Source: Nitrobacteraceae bacterium AZCC 1564 (GTDB taxonomy: Bacteria; Pseudomonadota; Alphaproteobacteria; Rhizobiales; Xanthobacteraceae). From it: DNA of 64,000 nt. This document shows positions 17,136 through 25,365 of the stretch, piece by piece. A model generated the notes under the pieces. It made no database searches. It saw nothing but the letters and a program-made list of their open reading frames with translations, and was not told where the DNA came from. Both the position numbers and the translations under genes were made by a program. How positions within the stretch are numbered: position 1 is the stretch's first letter; each line of letters starts with the position of its first letter. The stretch is taken from assembly GCA_036924835.1 (NCBI GenBank), contig JBAGRR010000001.1:4417001-4481000 (forward strand), written 5' to 3'.

Positions 17136-18182
17136 ATGTATTCTCGAACGATGTTGGCGCTTGCTGCCGGTCTGGCCATCGCCGTTTCAACAAGTCCCGC
17201 CAGCGCGCAGAACAAGATCCGGCTTGGCTGGTGCTCGAATACATACAGTGTGGCGATTGCCCAGTTCGCCGTTGCGCAGAAGAAGGGGTGGTTCAAAGAC
17301 AACAATATCGACTTCGATCTGTTCACCTTCGGCGGATCGAACGACTGCATGCGCAATCTGGCGACCGGCGAACTCGATGTCGCGCTGGCCTCTCCGGAGC
17401 CGCTGGGAATCCTGTCGTTGCAGGGCGTGAAGGCGAAGGTGTTCTATTCCCTCTATCGTCGCAACATCTTCGGTATGGCGGTGGCTGCCGATAGCAACTT
17501 CAAGACTTATGCCGACCTGAAGGGACAGTCGATCGGCGTCACCTCGATGGCGTCCGTCGGCGTGACGATTGCCCGCGCATTGGCAGCCAATGCGGGCCTT
17601 AATCCGCAGACTGATATCAGGGTCGTCGTGACGGGAGAGCCGGCCCAGACCGCAACGCTCATGCGCCGCGGTGACGTGAAGATCCTGAGTCTGTTTGATA
17701 CCTATTACACCCAGGTTGAACGTGCAGGCATCAAGTTGCGCCGTATCCAGGACCCGGAGATCAAGCGCTTCCCCAGCAACGCCATGGTCGCGATGGACAC
17801 CACCATCGAGAAACGGCGGACCGATCTCGTGAATTTCGCGCGCGCACTTTCGATGGGCACGGCTTACTGCATTGCTCATCCCCGCGAGGCGATCAAGATC
17901 ACCTATGAGGTGTATCCGCGTCTCAAGCCGTCCAGCGGCGATATTGAGGAGGCGATTACTCGGGACGAAGCCATCCTCAATGATCGCATCGAGACATGGC
18001 GGCTCGACAACCCCAAGACCGACCAATGGGGCGCGGTCGATGTCGGCGCCTTCCAGTCTTATTTTGACTGGCTTCAGAAGAACGAATTGCTGAAGGGCAA
18101 GGTTGATGCGGCTCAGGTGACGACAAACGCCCTGATCGCGGACATCAACAAGTTCGACAAGAAGCTCGTTGAAGAAAAATAA
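17136..18182 (+). CDS. ABC transporter substrate-binding protein, NMT1/THI5-like
   Basis: 348-aa periplasmic binding protein. A signal peptide (MYSRTMLALAAGLAIAVSTS, cleavage likely after ASA-Q) precedes a mature chain starting QNKIRLGWCSNTYSVAIAQFAVAQKKGWF, the typical opening of the NMT1/SsuA-like family. AAAGGAG sits six bases before ATG 17136. It is the third gene of the importer operon. Ligand cannot be read from sequence; nitrate, sulfonate, taurine, pyrimidine precursor and aromatic acids are all known in this family. Confidence 0.92.
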   Translation: MYSRTMLALAAGLAIAVSTSPASAQNKIRLGWCSNTYSVAIAQFAVAQKKGWFKDNNIDFDLFTFGGSNDCMRNLATGELDVALASPEPLGILSLQGVKAKVFYSLYRRNIFGMAVAADSNFKTYADLKGQSIGVTSMASVGVTIARALAANAGLNPQTDIRVVVTGEPAQTATLMRRGDVKILSLFDTYYTQVERAGIKLRRIQDPEIKRFPSNAMVAMDTTIEKRRTDLVNFARALSMGTAYCIAHPREAIKITYEVYPRLKPSSGDIEEAITRDEAILNDRIETWRLDNPKTDQWGAVDVGAFQSYFDWLQKNELLKGKVDAAQVTTNALIADINKFDKKLVEEK

Positions 18183-18322
18183 GCCGCGAGTGATTTCTCG
18201 CTGACCGGACGCCTGGACTTGCCGAAAGGTCCCTGGCGGCCGGTCACGCCGACCTGACCATTCATCGACAAGGCGCGCAAAATTACCTACATCGATGCAG
18301 CCACAACCAATGGAGCATCGCT

Positions 18323-18769
18323 GTGACGGAACGTCCAAAGCCGGAGACCCGCGCGTCTTTTCCGCATTTCCGAATGATCACGACGCGCTGGATGGACAAC
18401 GATGTCTTCCATCACATCAATAACGTGACTTATTACTCTTTCTTCGATACGGCGGTCTGTCAGTACCTGATCGAAGCTGGATTTCTCGACATCTCAAAAA
18501 GCGAGGTTATTGGACTGGTGGTGGAAACCACGTGCCGGTACTTCCAGTCGATTGCATTTCCGTCCAGAATCTACGCTGGCTTGCGTGTCGGCCATCAGGG
18601 CAACAGCAGCATTCGGTACGAGATCGGATTGTTCAAGGATGACGATGATCTCGCATCAGCTCAGGGCCACTTCGTGCACGTTTACGTCGATCGCGTGACC
18701 AATAGGCCCGTTCCATTGCCGGAGGCACTCAAGGCCGCGATTGCACCGCTGAAACTGCAAAAGGCGTGA
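18323..18769 (+). CDS. acyl-CoA thioesterase, hotdog fold (4-hydroxybenzoyl-CoA thioesterase type)
   Basis: 148-aa single hotdog domain. The segment TTRWMDNDVFHHINNVTYYSFFDTA holds the catalytic Asp of the 4HBT family (D in WMDNDVFHHINN) and leads into the long helix. GTG 18323 has GGAGC upstream. It follows the importer operon by 140 bases in the same direction and is probably co-expressed, releasing an acid from its CoA ester. The stop is just upstream of the first composite repeat. Confidence 0.9.
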   Translation: MTERPKPETRASFPHFRMITTRWMDNDVFHHINNVTYYSFFDTAVCQYLIEAGFLDISKSEVIGLVVETTCRYFQSIAFPSRIYAGLRVGHQGNSSIRYEIGLFKDDDDLASAQGHFVHVYVDRVTNRPVPLPEALKAAIAPLKLQKA

Positions 18770-18777
18770 GAGTGCGT

Positions 18778-18965
18778 CTAGTGGTCCGATTCTAACATTC
18801 GCACCCCGTTTCGGCAGGCGCCTCCTGCGAATGTTAGAATCAAAAGACCACTAGCAAATATAAGCTCCTAGTGTCCCGTCTCCGAATAACCGACCAGTTT
18901 GATTTGACATTCGCTTAACGAACTCGCGGCCAGGTGGGTCGCGAATGTCAAATCCACTCCACTCG
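18778..18965. repeat. composite CTAG-bounded two-hairpin repeat, copy A (chimeric)
   Basis: Left hairpin 18778-18854: arms CTAGTGGTCCGATTC and GAATCAAAAGACCACTAG around stem TAACATTCGC/GCGAATGTTA. The linker CAAATATAAGCTC is followed at 18868 by the left arm of a different subtype (CTAGTGTCCCGTCTCCG), then by a GATTTGACATTCGC/GCGAATGTCAAATC hairpin ending CCACTCCACT. Copy C at 37139-37306 is the same unit in reverse orientation without the foreign arm. The remaining gap up to gabD (18966-19143) holds only GGTCC(N6)GGACC at 19042-19057. Confidence 0.85.
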
Positions 18966-19143
18966 CTGCAAGGCTGCCATCGGTTTGAGCGATGCGCAGA
19001 GGATTGCCGCGAGCAAATATCGGCTTATACATAGTCTTGCTGGTCCATTTTGGGACCGAAAATTTCATGTACCGGCTCCGGGAAGATCATCCGCTTCAAG
19101 CTGCGGGAGACGCTTGCCGCTCCGGTCAACAGGACTTCATAAG

Positions 19144-20607
19144 ATGGCTTCAAAACTGACACTCAAGGATCCGACATTGTTGCGGGACGCCTGCTACGTG
19201 GGCGGCGCATGGGTTGCGGCCGATGGCGGCGGCACCCTCAAGGTCGACAATCCGGCAACCGGTGAGATCGTCGGCTCGGTGCCGAACATGGGTGCGGCCG
19301 AGACCAAGCGAGCGATCGAGCTGGCCAATGCGGCGCTGCCGGCCTGGCGCGCCAAGACCGCGAAGGAACGCGCGGTCATTCTGCGCAAGTGGTTCGATCT
19401 GATGATGGCCAACCAGGATGATCTTGGGGCCATCATGACCGCCGAGCAGGGCAAGCCGCTGGCGGAGGCCAAGGGCGAGATCGCCTATGCCGCGAGCTTC
19501 ATCGAGTGGTTTGCCGAAGAGGGCAAGCGCGTCTATGGCGACACCATTCCGCCGTTCACCGCCGACCGCCGCATCGTGGTGCTGAAACAGCCGATCGGGG
19601 TGTGCGCCGCGATCACGCCGTGGAATTTTCCCGCCGCGATGATCACCCGCAAGGCGGGCCCGGCGCTCGCGGCCGGCTGCACCATGGTGGTGAAGCCCGC
19701 GAGCCAGACGCCACTGTCGGCGCTGGCCCTGGCGGTGCTCGCGGAGCGTGCCGGGGTGCCGAAGGGCGTGCTCTCGGTGGTGACGGGTTCGGCCACCGCG
19801 ATCGGCGGCGAGATGACCTCGAACCCGATCGTGCGCAAGGTGACCTTCACCGGCTCCACCGAAATCGGCAAGAAGCTGATGGAGCAGTCGGCCTCCACCG
19901 TGAAGCGCACCTCGATGGAGCTCGGCGGCAACGCGCCATTCATCGTGTTCGACGACGCCGACATCGACGCGGCGGTCAAGGGCGCGATGGCGTCGAAGTA
20001 CCGCAACGCCGGCCAGACCTGCGTCTGCGCCAACCGCCTGCTGGCGCAGGAAGGCATCTATGACAAGTTCGTCAAGGCGCTGTCGCAGGCGGTGAGCGAG
20101 CTCAAGGTGGGCGACGGGTTTGAGACCGGCGTCACCATCGGCCCGCTGATCAACATGGCCGCGGTGGAGAAGGTGGAGGAGCACATCGCCGACGCCACCG
20201 CCAAGGGCGCCAAGATCGCGGTCGGCGGCAAGCGCCACGCGCTCGGCCACTCGTTCTATCAGCCGACGGTGCTGACCGACACGACGCCCGACATGCTGAT
20301 CTTCCGCGAGGAGACGTTCGGTCCGGTGGCGCCGGTGTTCAAGTTCAAGACTGAGGACGACGCCATTCGCCTTGCCAACGACACCGAGTTCGGGCTCGCC
20401 GCCTACTTCTATGGCCGCGACATCGGCCGGGTGTGGCGGGTGGCCGAAGCGCTGGAATACGGCATCGTCGGCATCAACGAGGGCATCATCTCGACGGAAG
20501 TGGCGCCGTTCGGCGGCGTCAAGGAGAGCGGCAACGGCCGCGAGGGCTCCAAGTACGGCATCGAGGACTACCTCGAGATCAAGTACCTCTGCATGGGCGG
20601 AATTTAA
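19144..20607 (+). CDS. gabD: NAD(P)-dependent succinate-semialdehyde dehydrogenase
   Basis: 487-aa aldehyde dehydrogenase of the GabD class. ITPWNFPAAMITRKAGPALAAG, the cofactor segment FTGSTEIGK, the general base in MELGGNAP and the catalytic cysteine in NAGQTCVCANR are all present, and the C-terminal NEGIISTEVAPFGGVKESGNGREGS is diagnostic for succinate-semialdehyde dehydrogenases. The frame is open upstream through the repeat, but ATG 19144 (MASKLTLKDPTLL) is where family members begin. Codon third positions are almost all G or C, clearly more biased than in neighbours. Probable role: final step of GABA or related amine catabolism. Confidence 0.94.
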   Translation: MASKLTLKDPTLLRDACYVGGAWVAADGGGTLKVDNPATGEIVGSVPNMGAAETKRAIELANAALPAWRAKTAKERAVILRKWFDLMMANQDDLGAIMTAEQGKPLAEAKGEIAYAASFIEWFAEEGKRVYGDTIPPFTADRRIVVLKQPIGVCAAITPWNFPAAMITRKAGPALAAGCTMVVKPASQTPLSALALAVLAERAGVPKGVLSVVTGSATAIGGEMTSNPIVRKVTFTGSTEIGKKLMEQSASTVKRTSMELGGNAPFIVFDDADIDAAVKGAMASKYRNAGQTCVCANRLLAQEGIYDKFVKALSQAVSELKVGDGFETGVTIGPLINMAAVEKVEEHIADATAKGAKIAVGGKRHALGHSFYQPTVLTDTTPDMLIFREETFGPVAPVFKFKTEDDAIRLANDTEFGLAAYFYGRDIGRVWRVAEALEYGIVGINEGIISTEVAPFGGVKESGNGREGSKYGIEDYLEIKYLCMGGI

Positions 20608-20628
20608 TCGCGCCTTGCCGATGAGATC

Positions 20629-20661
20629 AGGATGATGCGCTCACGCGCATCATCCTTTTTT
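20629..20661 (+). terminator. rho-independent terminator of gabD
   Basis: AGGATGATGCGC (20629-20640) pairs with GCGCATCATCCT (20645-20656) across a TCAC loop and is followed by six T residues. It lies 21 bases after the gabD stop. Read the other way it could also serve the convergent deacylase gene. Confidence 0.92.
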
Positions 20662-20691
20662 CAGGTCTTGGACTTGTTCATTGAACCTGTT

Positions 20692-21822
20692 TCAATCCCC
20701 GCTGCTCCATTTCGCTGCAAGTTTTGAATAGATGTCGGTGGCCTCGCGAATGCGCTGCACCGAACAGTACTCGTCTGTCTGATGGGCTTTGGCAGCTTCG
20801 CCCGGTCCGAGAATAATGGTCGGAGGATTGCCGAAGGCGGGCGTCAGCGCCGACGCATCGGTAAAGTAAGGAGCGGTTTTGGGCTCTGTGCCGATGTCTT
20901 CGCCGGTGACCTCGCGTACAACCGCATAGACATCCTTGAACCATGGTGAGGACGGATCGGTCCAAACTGCGCCGACGTCAACTATCGGCTCCAGCGTGAT
21001 ATCCTCACCAAGCTCCGCTTTCAGGTGTTCCTGAATGCGTGAATGGTCGAGTTCGGGAATGCTGCGAATATCGATTCCGATCTCGGTGCGGTCGGGCACC
21101 GAATTGACGTTGAGCCCGCCATGAACGGTGCCGACGTTGAGCGTTGGTACGCCGAGATACGGATGCGGCGCCACGTTGAATTGAAACTTTTCAAGCACGA
21201 GCAAGGCGCGCGCGGCTTTGTAGGCGGCGTTGACGCCGAGATGCGGCATCGAGCCGTGAGCGGTCACTCCTTTCAACGTCAGCTTGAGCCACAATGCGCC
21301 CTTGTGTCCGACAAGCGGCACGTTCGACGTAGGCTCTGCGACAACGATCGCGCCGGCGCGGCCGAGCTGACCGCCACGCGCCAGATGAAACGCGCCTTCG
21401 CATCCGATTTCCTCGCCTGCGGTGATCACCAGCACAGCGCCGCTGGTGTCGCGCAGTTCGTTCGCCATGTTTCCGATCGCCGCAACGAAGGCTGCGACGG
21501 CGCATTTCATGTCGCTGGTGCCACGGCCGTACATCTTGCCGTCAACGATCTCACCGCCGAAAGGATCGACACTCCACGGCGCATTACCGAGCGGGACGGT
21601 ATCGACATGACCTGTGAAGCACAGCGGGGCCTTGCCGTTCGCTCCGCCAATTCGTGCGATGAGATTTGCACGATCGGGCGCGAAGCTATGGATGGAGGTT
21701 TCGAGTCCTGCGCCCGCCAGAATCTTTTCCAGATGCGTGATGCAGGCCAGTTCATTTCCCGGCGGATTGATGGTGTTGAAAGCGATCAGTTCACGCGAGA
21801 GTTCGACGGGATCAATTGTCAT
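20692..21822 (-). CDS. M20 family metallo-deacylase, ArgE-like
   Basis: 376-aa zinc hydrolase of the acetylornithine deacetylase/succinyl-diaminopimelate desuccinylase family. Metal ligands are in order: H in CFTGHVDTVPLG near residue 70, D in YGRGTSDMKCAVAA near 101, the general base and ligand EE in ITAGEEIGCEGA near 133. A dimerisation domain starts about VTAHGSMPHLGVNA. The length and start MTIDPVELSRELIAFNTINPPGNE match ArgE-type proteins. No arginine genes are near, so an N-acyl amino acid substrate in the catabolic setting is equally plausible. Confidence 0.88.
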   Translation of the reverse strand: MTIDPVELSRELIAFNTINPPGNELACITHLEKILAGAGLETSIHSFAPDRANLIARIGGANGKAPLCFTGHVDTVPLGNAPWSVDPFGGEIVDGKMYGRGTSDMKCAVAAFVAAIGNMANELRDTSGAVLVITAGEEIGCEGAFHLARGGQLGRAGAIVVAEPTSNVPLVGHKGALWLKLTLKGVTAHGSMPHLGVNAAYKAARALLVLEKFQFNVAPHPYLGVPTLNVGTVHGGLNVNSVPDRTEIGIDIRSIPELDHSRIQEHLKAELGEDITLEPIVDVGAVWTDPSSPWFKDVYAVVREVTGEDIGTEPKTAPYFTDASALTPAFGNPPTIILGPGEAAKAHQTDEYCSVQRIREATDIYSKLAAKWSSGD

Positions 21823-21838
21823 GAAACGATACCTGCGA

Positions 21839-22003
21839 CTAGTGTGGCGGTTCTGAAGTCCGCATCATTCGTGCGGCGAGTCAGGAATGCGGACTTCAGA
21901 ACCAAAGCCACACTAGAATAATAATTTGCTAGAGTCCTTCGATTCCGAAGTTCGCGGAAGTACGAGCCGCGGAATAAGGCGAACTTCGGAATCGGGACTC
22001 TAG
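21839..22003. repeat. composite CTAG-bounded two-hairpin repeat, copy B
   Basis: 165 bp. Hairpin one, 21839-21916, has outer arms CTAGTGTGGCGG and CCAAAGCCACACTAG and inner stem TTCTGAAGTCCGCAT. Hairpin two, 21929-22003, has outer arms CTAGAGTCC and GGGACTCTAG and inner stem GATTCCGAAGTTCGC. An AT-rich 12-base linker separates them. It is in reverse orientation relative to copies D and E and lies in the divergent gap between the deacylase and liv-type genes. Confidence 0.9.
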
Positions 22004-22031
22004 TGAGAATTTCACTCTGCGGTATTTCTAT

Positions 22032-22080
22032 CCGCGAAACTACACGGAGGCCACTCGCGTGGCAGCTTCGCGGGGTTTTT
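22032..22080 (+). terminator. terminator-like nested hairpin in the leader of the first branched-chain-type ABC operon
   Basis: CCGCGAA (22032-22038) pairs with TTCGCGG (22067-22073), and inside it GCCAC pairs with GTGGC around TCGC. Five T residues follow. It points toward the downstream ABC operon although no plus-strand gene precedes it closely. It could be an attenuator or a barrier to read-through. The other bases between 22081 and the start at 22241 show no clear feature beyond a ribosome site. Confidence 0.6.
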
Positions 22081-22240
22081 GCTGTGCAACCTGATCGTCT
22101 GGCGCCTCGCTGGACCGGCGATGCAGATTAATTATCAGCCGATTATCCAATGGTTGGCTTGCCAAGGTGCATGCACTTTGCGAATACTAGGTTCCAAGGC
22201 GTTACAAAATAAAAATGCGCCGCCAACCGGGAGAAAACAA

Positions 22241-23470
22241 ATGCCAATCGGATCGATCCGTACGGCCCTGCGGGCCGGCTTTATCGCATCAGCATCCATG
22301 TTGCTGATTTCGGCTGCACAGGCGGCTGACCCTATCAAGATCGGCGTTACCGTTACGCAGTCTCCGCCGGGATCGGTCGTTCAAGGCACGCAGGTCAAGG
22401 ATGGCCTCGAAGTCGCTGCGAAAATCATCAACGATGCTGGTGGCGTGAACGGTCGCCCGATCCAGTTGGTGGTCGAAGACACCCAAGGCTTGCCAGAGAA
22501 GGCGCGCGCTGCCGTCGAGAAGCTGATCACGCGTGACAAGGTCGTCGCGGTGACGGGCGAACATCAGAGTTCAGCAGCGCTGGCCGGCATGGAAGTCGCC
22601 AAGCGGTATCATATTCCGTATGTCAACACGAACGGCTGGTCGGATGCGATCCGCGAGAAGGGTTACGCGGAGGTCTTCAATCCGGGCAACTACAACAACC
22701 GCGTTGGTGATGCTGTCGCAACGTCGATGAAGGCGCTCGGCGCCAAGCGCGTGGTCGCATTCGCTGAGAACACGGACTACGGCATCGGGCTTGCGAAGGT
22801 GATCGGAGCGAAGCTCAAGGAGCAGGCGCCGCAGATCGACTACAAGTTTGAAACGCTCGATCGCGCATCGAAGGACTTCCTGCCTGCCATTCTTCCGCTG
22901 CGTGCCAATCCGCCGGATGTCGTCATCGACATCATGCTGCCGCCGGCGGCTTACATCATGATGAATCAGGTCTACGAGCAAGGCATCGCGCCATCGGCAA
23001 AGACGTATTTCTATGATGCATCCGGTCTCGCCGATTATCCTGACTTCTGGCAGAACGTGAAGGAAGCCGGGAAGGGCCTGCTGGTGTTCGGTCTCTATCA
23101 TCCGAAGATGAGCCAGCCGCCGCTCGGCAAGCAGGTCGGTGACGCATACACCGCCAAGACCAAGAATGAGCCAAACCGGTTGCTGTTCCAGGCTGCGGAC
23201 TCGCTCTTCGTGATCGCCGATGCCATCAAGCGGGCCAACTCGACCGATGCCGATGCCATGATCAAGGCGTTGGAAGACACCAAGCTGGTCGGCACCCGTG
23301 GGGAGATCACCTTCTCGAAGGAAGGCGGTTACAAGAATCACCAGTGGCTTCAGGTTCCTTACGTCACATTCCAGATGACGGAGATCAACCAGAAAGTCGG
23401 CAACTCAGTGCTGGTCGAGGAGCCGGGCAAACCGCTCGATCCGTCGAAGCTCTGGAAGCCAACCAAGTAA
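22241..23470 (+). CDS. branched-chain amino acid-type ABC substrate-binding protein
   Basis: 409-aa periplasmic binding protein of the LivJ/LivK family. A signal peptide (RAGFIASASMLLISAAQA, cleavage after AQA) precedes ADPIKIGVTVTQSPPGSVVQGTQ, the family opening, with INDAGGVNGRPIQLVVED near residue 75. CGGGAG precedes ATG 22241; the frame is open further upstream without a credible start. It heads a five-gene operon with both permeases and both ATPases. Ligands of this family include amino acids, amides, urea and aromatic acids. Confidence 0.93.
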   Translation: MPIGSIRTALRAGFIASASMLLISAAQAADPIKIGVTVTQSPPGSVVQGTQVKDGLEVAAKIINDAGGVNGRPIQLVVEDTQGLPEKARAAVEKLITRDKVVAVTGEHQSSAALAGMEVAKRYHIPYVNTNGWSDAIREKGYAEVFNPGNYNNRVGDAVATSMKALGAKRVVAFAENTDYGIGLAKVIGAKLKEQAPQIDYKFETLDRASKDFLPAILPLRANPPDVVIDIMLPPAAYIMMNQVYEQGIAPSAKTYFYDASGLADYPDFWQNVKEAGKGLLVFGLYHPKMSQPPLGKQVGDAYTAKTKNEPNRLLFQAADSLFVIADAIKRANSTDADAMIKALEDTKLVGTRGEITFSKEGGYKNHQWLQVPYVTFQMTEINQKVGNSVLVEEPGKPLDPSKLWKPTK

Positions 23471-23488
23471 CGACATCTGGCGATTACG

Positions 23489-24388
23489 ATGACTGGAGCG
23501 CTTGCCGTTGACCTTGCGGTCAACGGCCTTATCACAGGTCTGTTCTATGCGTTGATGGCGATCGGTCTGTCGCTCATCTTCGGCATTCTGCGCATTGTGA
23601 ACTTCGCCCACGGCGAATTCTACATGGTGGGCGCGTATGCCTACACCATTGTGGCGCTATCGCTTGGCGTGCCGGTTTGGATGTCGCTGCCGGTCGCCTT
23701 CCTGATCGGCGCTGCATTCGGCTGGCTGACCGAACGATTGCTGATGCGTCCGCTTTACGCCGGCTACGCATCGTGGGGACTGATGCGTGACGAATACGCT
23801 GTCATCGTCACGTTCGGCTTGTCCCTGTTCCTCATCAACCTCGTGGACAAGGCGATTGGTCCTTATGCAATGCGCGGCCCGACGCTTGTGGATGTCAGCC
23901 GCGTCACGATCGGTCCGATCCTGATCAGCGGTCACCGGTTGGCCGCCGCTGGCATCGCGATTATTGTGATTGCGACGGCGGCTGCGCTTATCAAATGGTC
24001 GTTCTGGGGCAAGCAGATCCGGGCGGTTGCGCAAAACCGCCTCGGCGCATCACTTGCCGGCATCGACACCGCGCGTGCCAGCAGCATCGTTTTCATGCTG
24101 TCGGGCGGATTGGCTGCGTTCGCAGGTGCGTTGCTGTCGCCGGTGATCAATGCGTCACCTGACGTCGGTGCGTTCCCGGCGATCAAGTCCTACATCATCG
24201 TGGTGCTCGGCGGCATGGGCTCTGTCCCTGGAAGCATCATCGCCAGCCTTCTGCTGGGTGTGATCGAAAGCTTTGGCGCCGTGTATCTGTCTTACGATTA
24301 CCGCGACGCGTTTGGTCTTGGATTGCTCATGTTGTTCCTCCTGTTTCGTCCGCAGGGCCTGTTCGGCGAGAAAGGGAGGGAGGTGTGA
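23489..24388 (+). CDS. branched-chain amino acid-type ABC permease (LivH-like)
   Basis: 299-aa inner-membrane protein. The LivH opening GLITGLFYALMAIGLSLIFGILRIVNFAHGEFYMVGAYA is complete, and the conserved VLGGMGSVPGSIIASLLLGVIESFG loop is near residue 240. About eight hydrophobic segments. It starts 18 bases after the binding-protein gene and overlaps the next gene at ATGA-type junction 24386-24390. It pairs with LivM to form the channel. Confidence 0.94.
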   Translation: MTGALAVDLAVNGLITGLFYALMAIGLSLIFGILRIVNFAHGEFYMVGAYAYTIVALSLGVPVWMSLPVAFLIGAAFGWLTERLLMRPLYAGYASWGLMRDEYAVIVTFGLSLFLINLVDKAIGPYAMRGPTLVDVSRVTIGPILISGHRLAAAGIAIIVIATAAALIKWSFWGKQIRAVAQNRLGASLAGIDTARASSIVFMLSGGLAAFAGALLSPVINASPDVGAFPAIKSYIIVVLGGMGSVPGSIIASLLLGVIESFGAVYLSYDYRDAFGLGLLMLFLLFRPQGLFGEKGREV

Positions 24389-25365
24389 TGTCAAACGAAG
24401 CCTCTGTCCCAAACAAGCTGTCATCGTCCAAGCTCTCGAATGCGAAGACGGAAACGGAGTTTCGCGTCGCTCTCGTTGTGTTGGCCGTGGTGGCGCTCAT
24501 CCCGGCCGTGGTGAGCAATGCCTATTGGCTCGGTGTGCTGGTCGTCTCGATGTATTTCGCGATCCTGGCGGGCGCGTGGAATCTGCTTGCCGGCTACACC
24601 GGGCAGTTCTCGCTGGCACCGGCGACCTTCGCGATGATCGGCGCGTACGCCACCGGTCTTCTGGCGGCTAACTTCGGCGTGCCGCCGCTATTGGGTATCG
24701 TCGCCGCCATTCTGGTGGCAGGTGTGATCGGTCTCGTGCTGGGCCGCATCGTGCTGCGCCTCAAGGGACCGTATCTCGCACTCACCACGCTGAGCTTCGC
24801 GGAAATCCTGCGGCTGATTGCATCCAATTCCATCAACGTCACCCGTGGCGACCTCGGATTGAGCGTTCCTGGTCTCTTCAACAGCCGCCTCGGCTGGTAC
24901 TATCTCTTCCTGGGCGTGCTCGCCGCGTTGCTGGTCGGACTCTATGCACTGTTGCGTTCCAAGGCCGGTCTCTTTCTGCAGGCGATCCGCGACGATGAAG
25001 TCGCTGCCGCGCGCAGCGGTGTCGACGTGGTGTTCTGGAAAACCGCGGCATTCGCAATCTCGGCGGCCGCCTCCGGCTTTGCGGGTGCGCTCTACGCGCA
25101 CTTCGCGGAACTGGTAACGCCTGAACTGGGGCTGATCGGACAGACCGGATTGATCGTCAGCATGACGGTGATCGGCGGCATCGGGACGCTGGTCGGGCCG
25201 GTCGTCGGGGCATTCCTCGTCTATGTGCTGTCCGAGTGGTTGCGCGACATCGGCGGTTATCAGCTCGTCGTCTTCGCCCTTCTGGTCATCATCTTCGCGC
25301 GGTTCTTCCGCGACGGTCTGTGGGGGATTGCAAAACTCACAGTGCAGCGCTGGAGGTCAGCATGA
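24388..25365 (+). CDS. branched-chain amino acid-type ABC permease (LivM-like)
   Basis: 325-aa inner-membrane protein. LivM features are AWNLLAGYTGQFSLAPATFAMIGAYATGLL near residue 55, LTTLSFAEILRLIASN near 135, and the coupling segment AIRDDEVAAARSGVDVVFWKTAAFAISAAASGFAGALYAH. ATG 24388 overlaps the LivH stop and has GGGAGGGAGG just upstream. The N-terminal 30 residues are polar and unusually Ser/Lys-rich. Confidence 0.94.
   Translation: MSNEASVPNKLSSSKLSNAKTETEFRVALVVLAVVALIPAVVSNAYWLGVLVVSMYFAILAGAWNLLAGYTGQFSLAPATFAMIGAYATGLLAANFGVPPLLGIVAAILVAGVIGLVLGRIVLRLKGPYLALTTLSFAEILRLIASNSINVTRGDLGLSVPGLFNSRLGWYYLFLGVLAALLVGLYALLRSKAGLFLQAIRDDEVAAARSGVDVVFWKTAAFAISAAASGFAGALYAHFAELVTPELGLIGQTGLIVSMTVIGGIGTLVGPVVGAFLVYVLSEWLRDIGGYQLVVFALLVIIFARFFRDGLWGIAKLTVQRWRSA

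Noticed and set aside
18778..18854. Composite repeat read as a simple rho-independent terminator
   Set aside because: The hairpins are long and CTAG-bounded, lack a T tract, and recur at several loci as two-hairpin units, also upstream of genes.
18934..19143. Upstream extension of the gabD reading frame by 70 residues
   Set aside because: It runs through the composite repeat, and GabD proteins start at the MASKLTLKDPTLL position; no ribosome site supports the longer form.
19150..20250. 366-codon minus-strand frame inside gabD
   Set aside because: It results from the extreme GC bias of gabD; the translation is Gly/Arg/His-rich and has no recognisable domain.
21839..22003. CRISPR array
   Set aside because: There are only two non-identical hairpins, no regularly spaced direct repeats and no cas genes.
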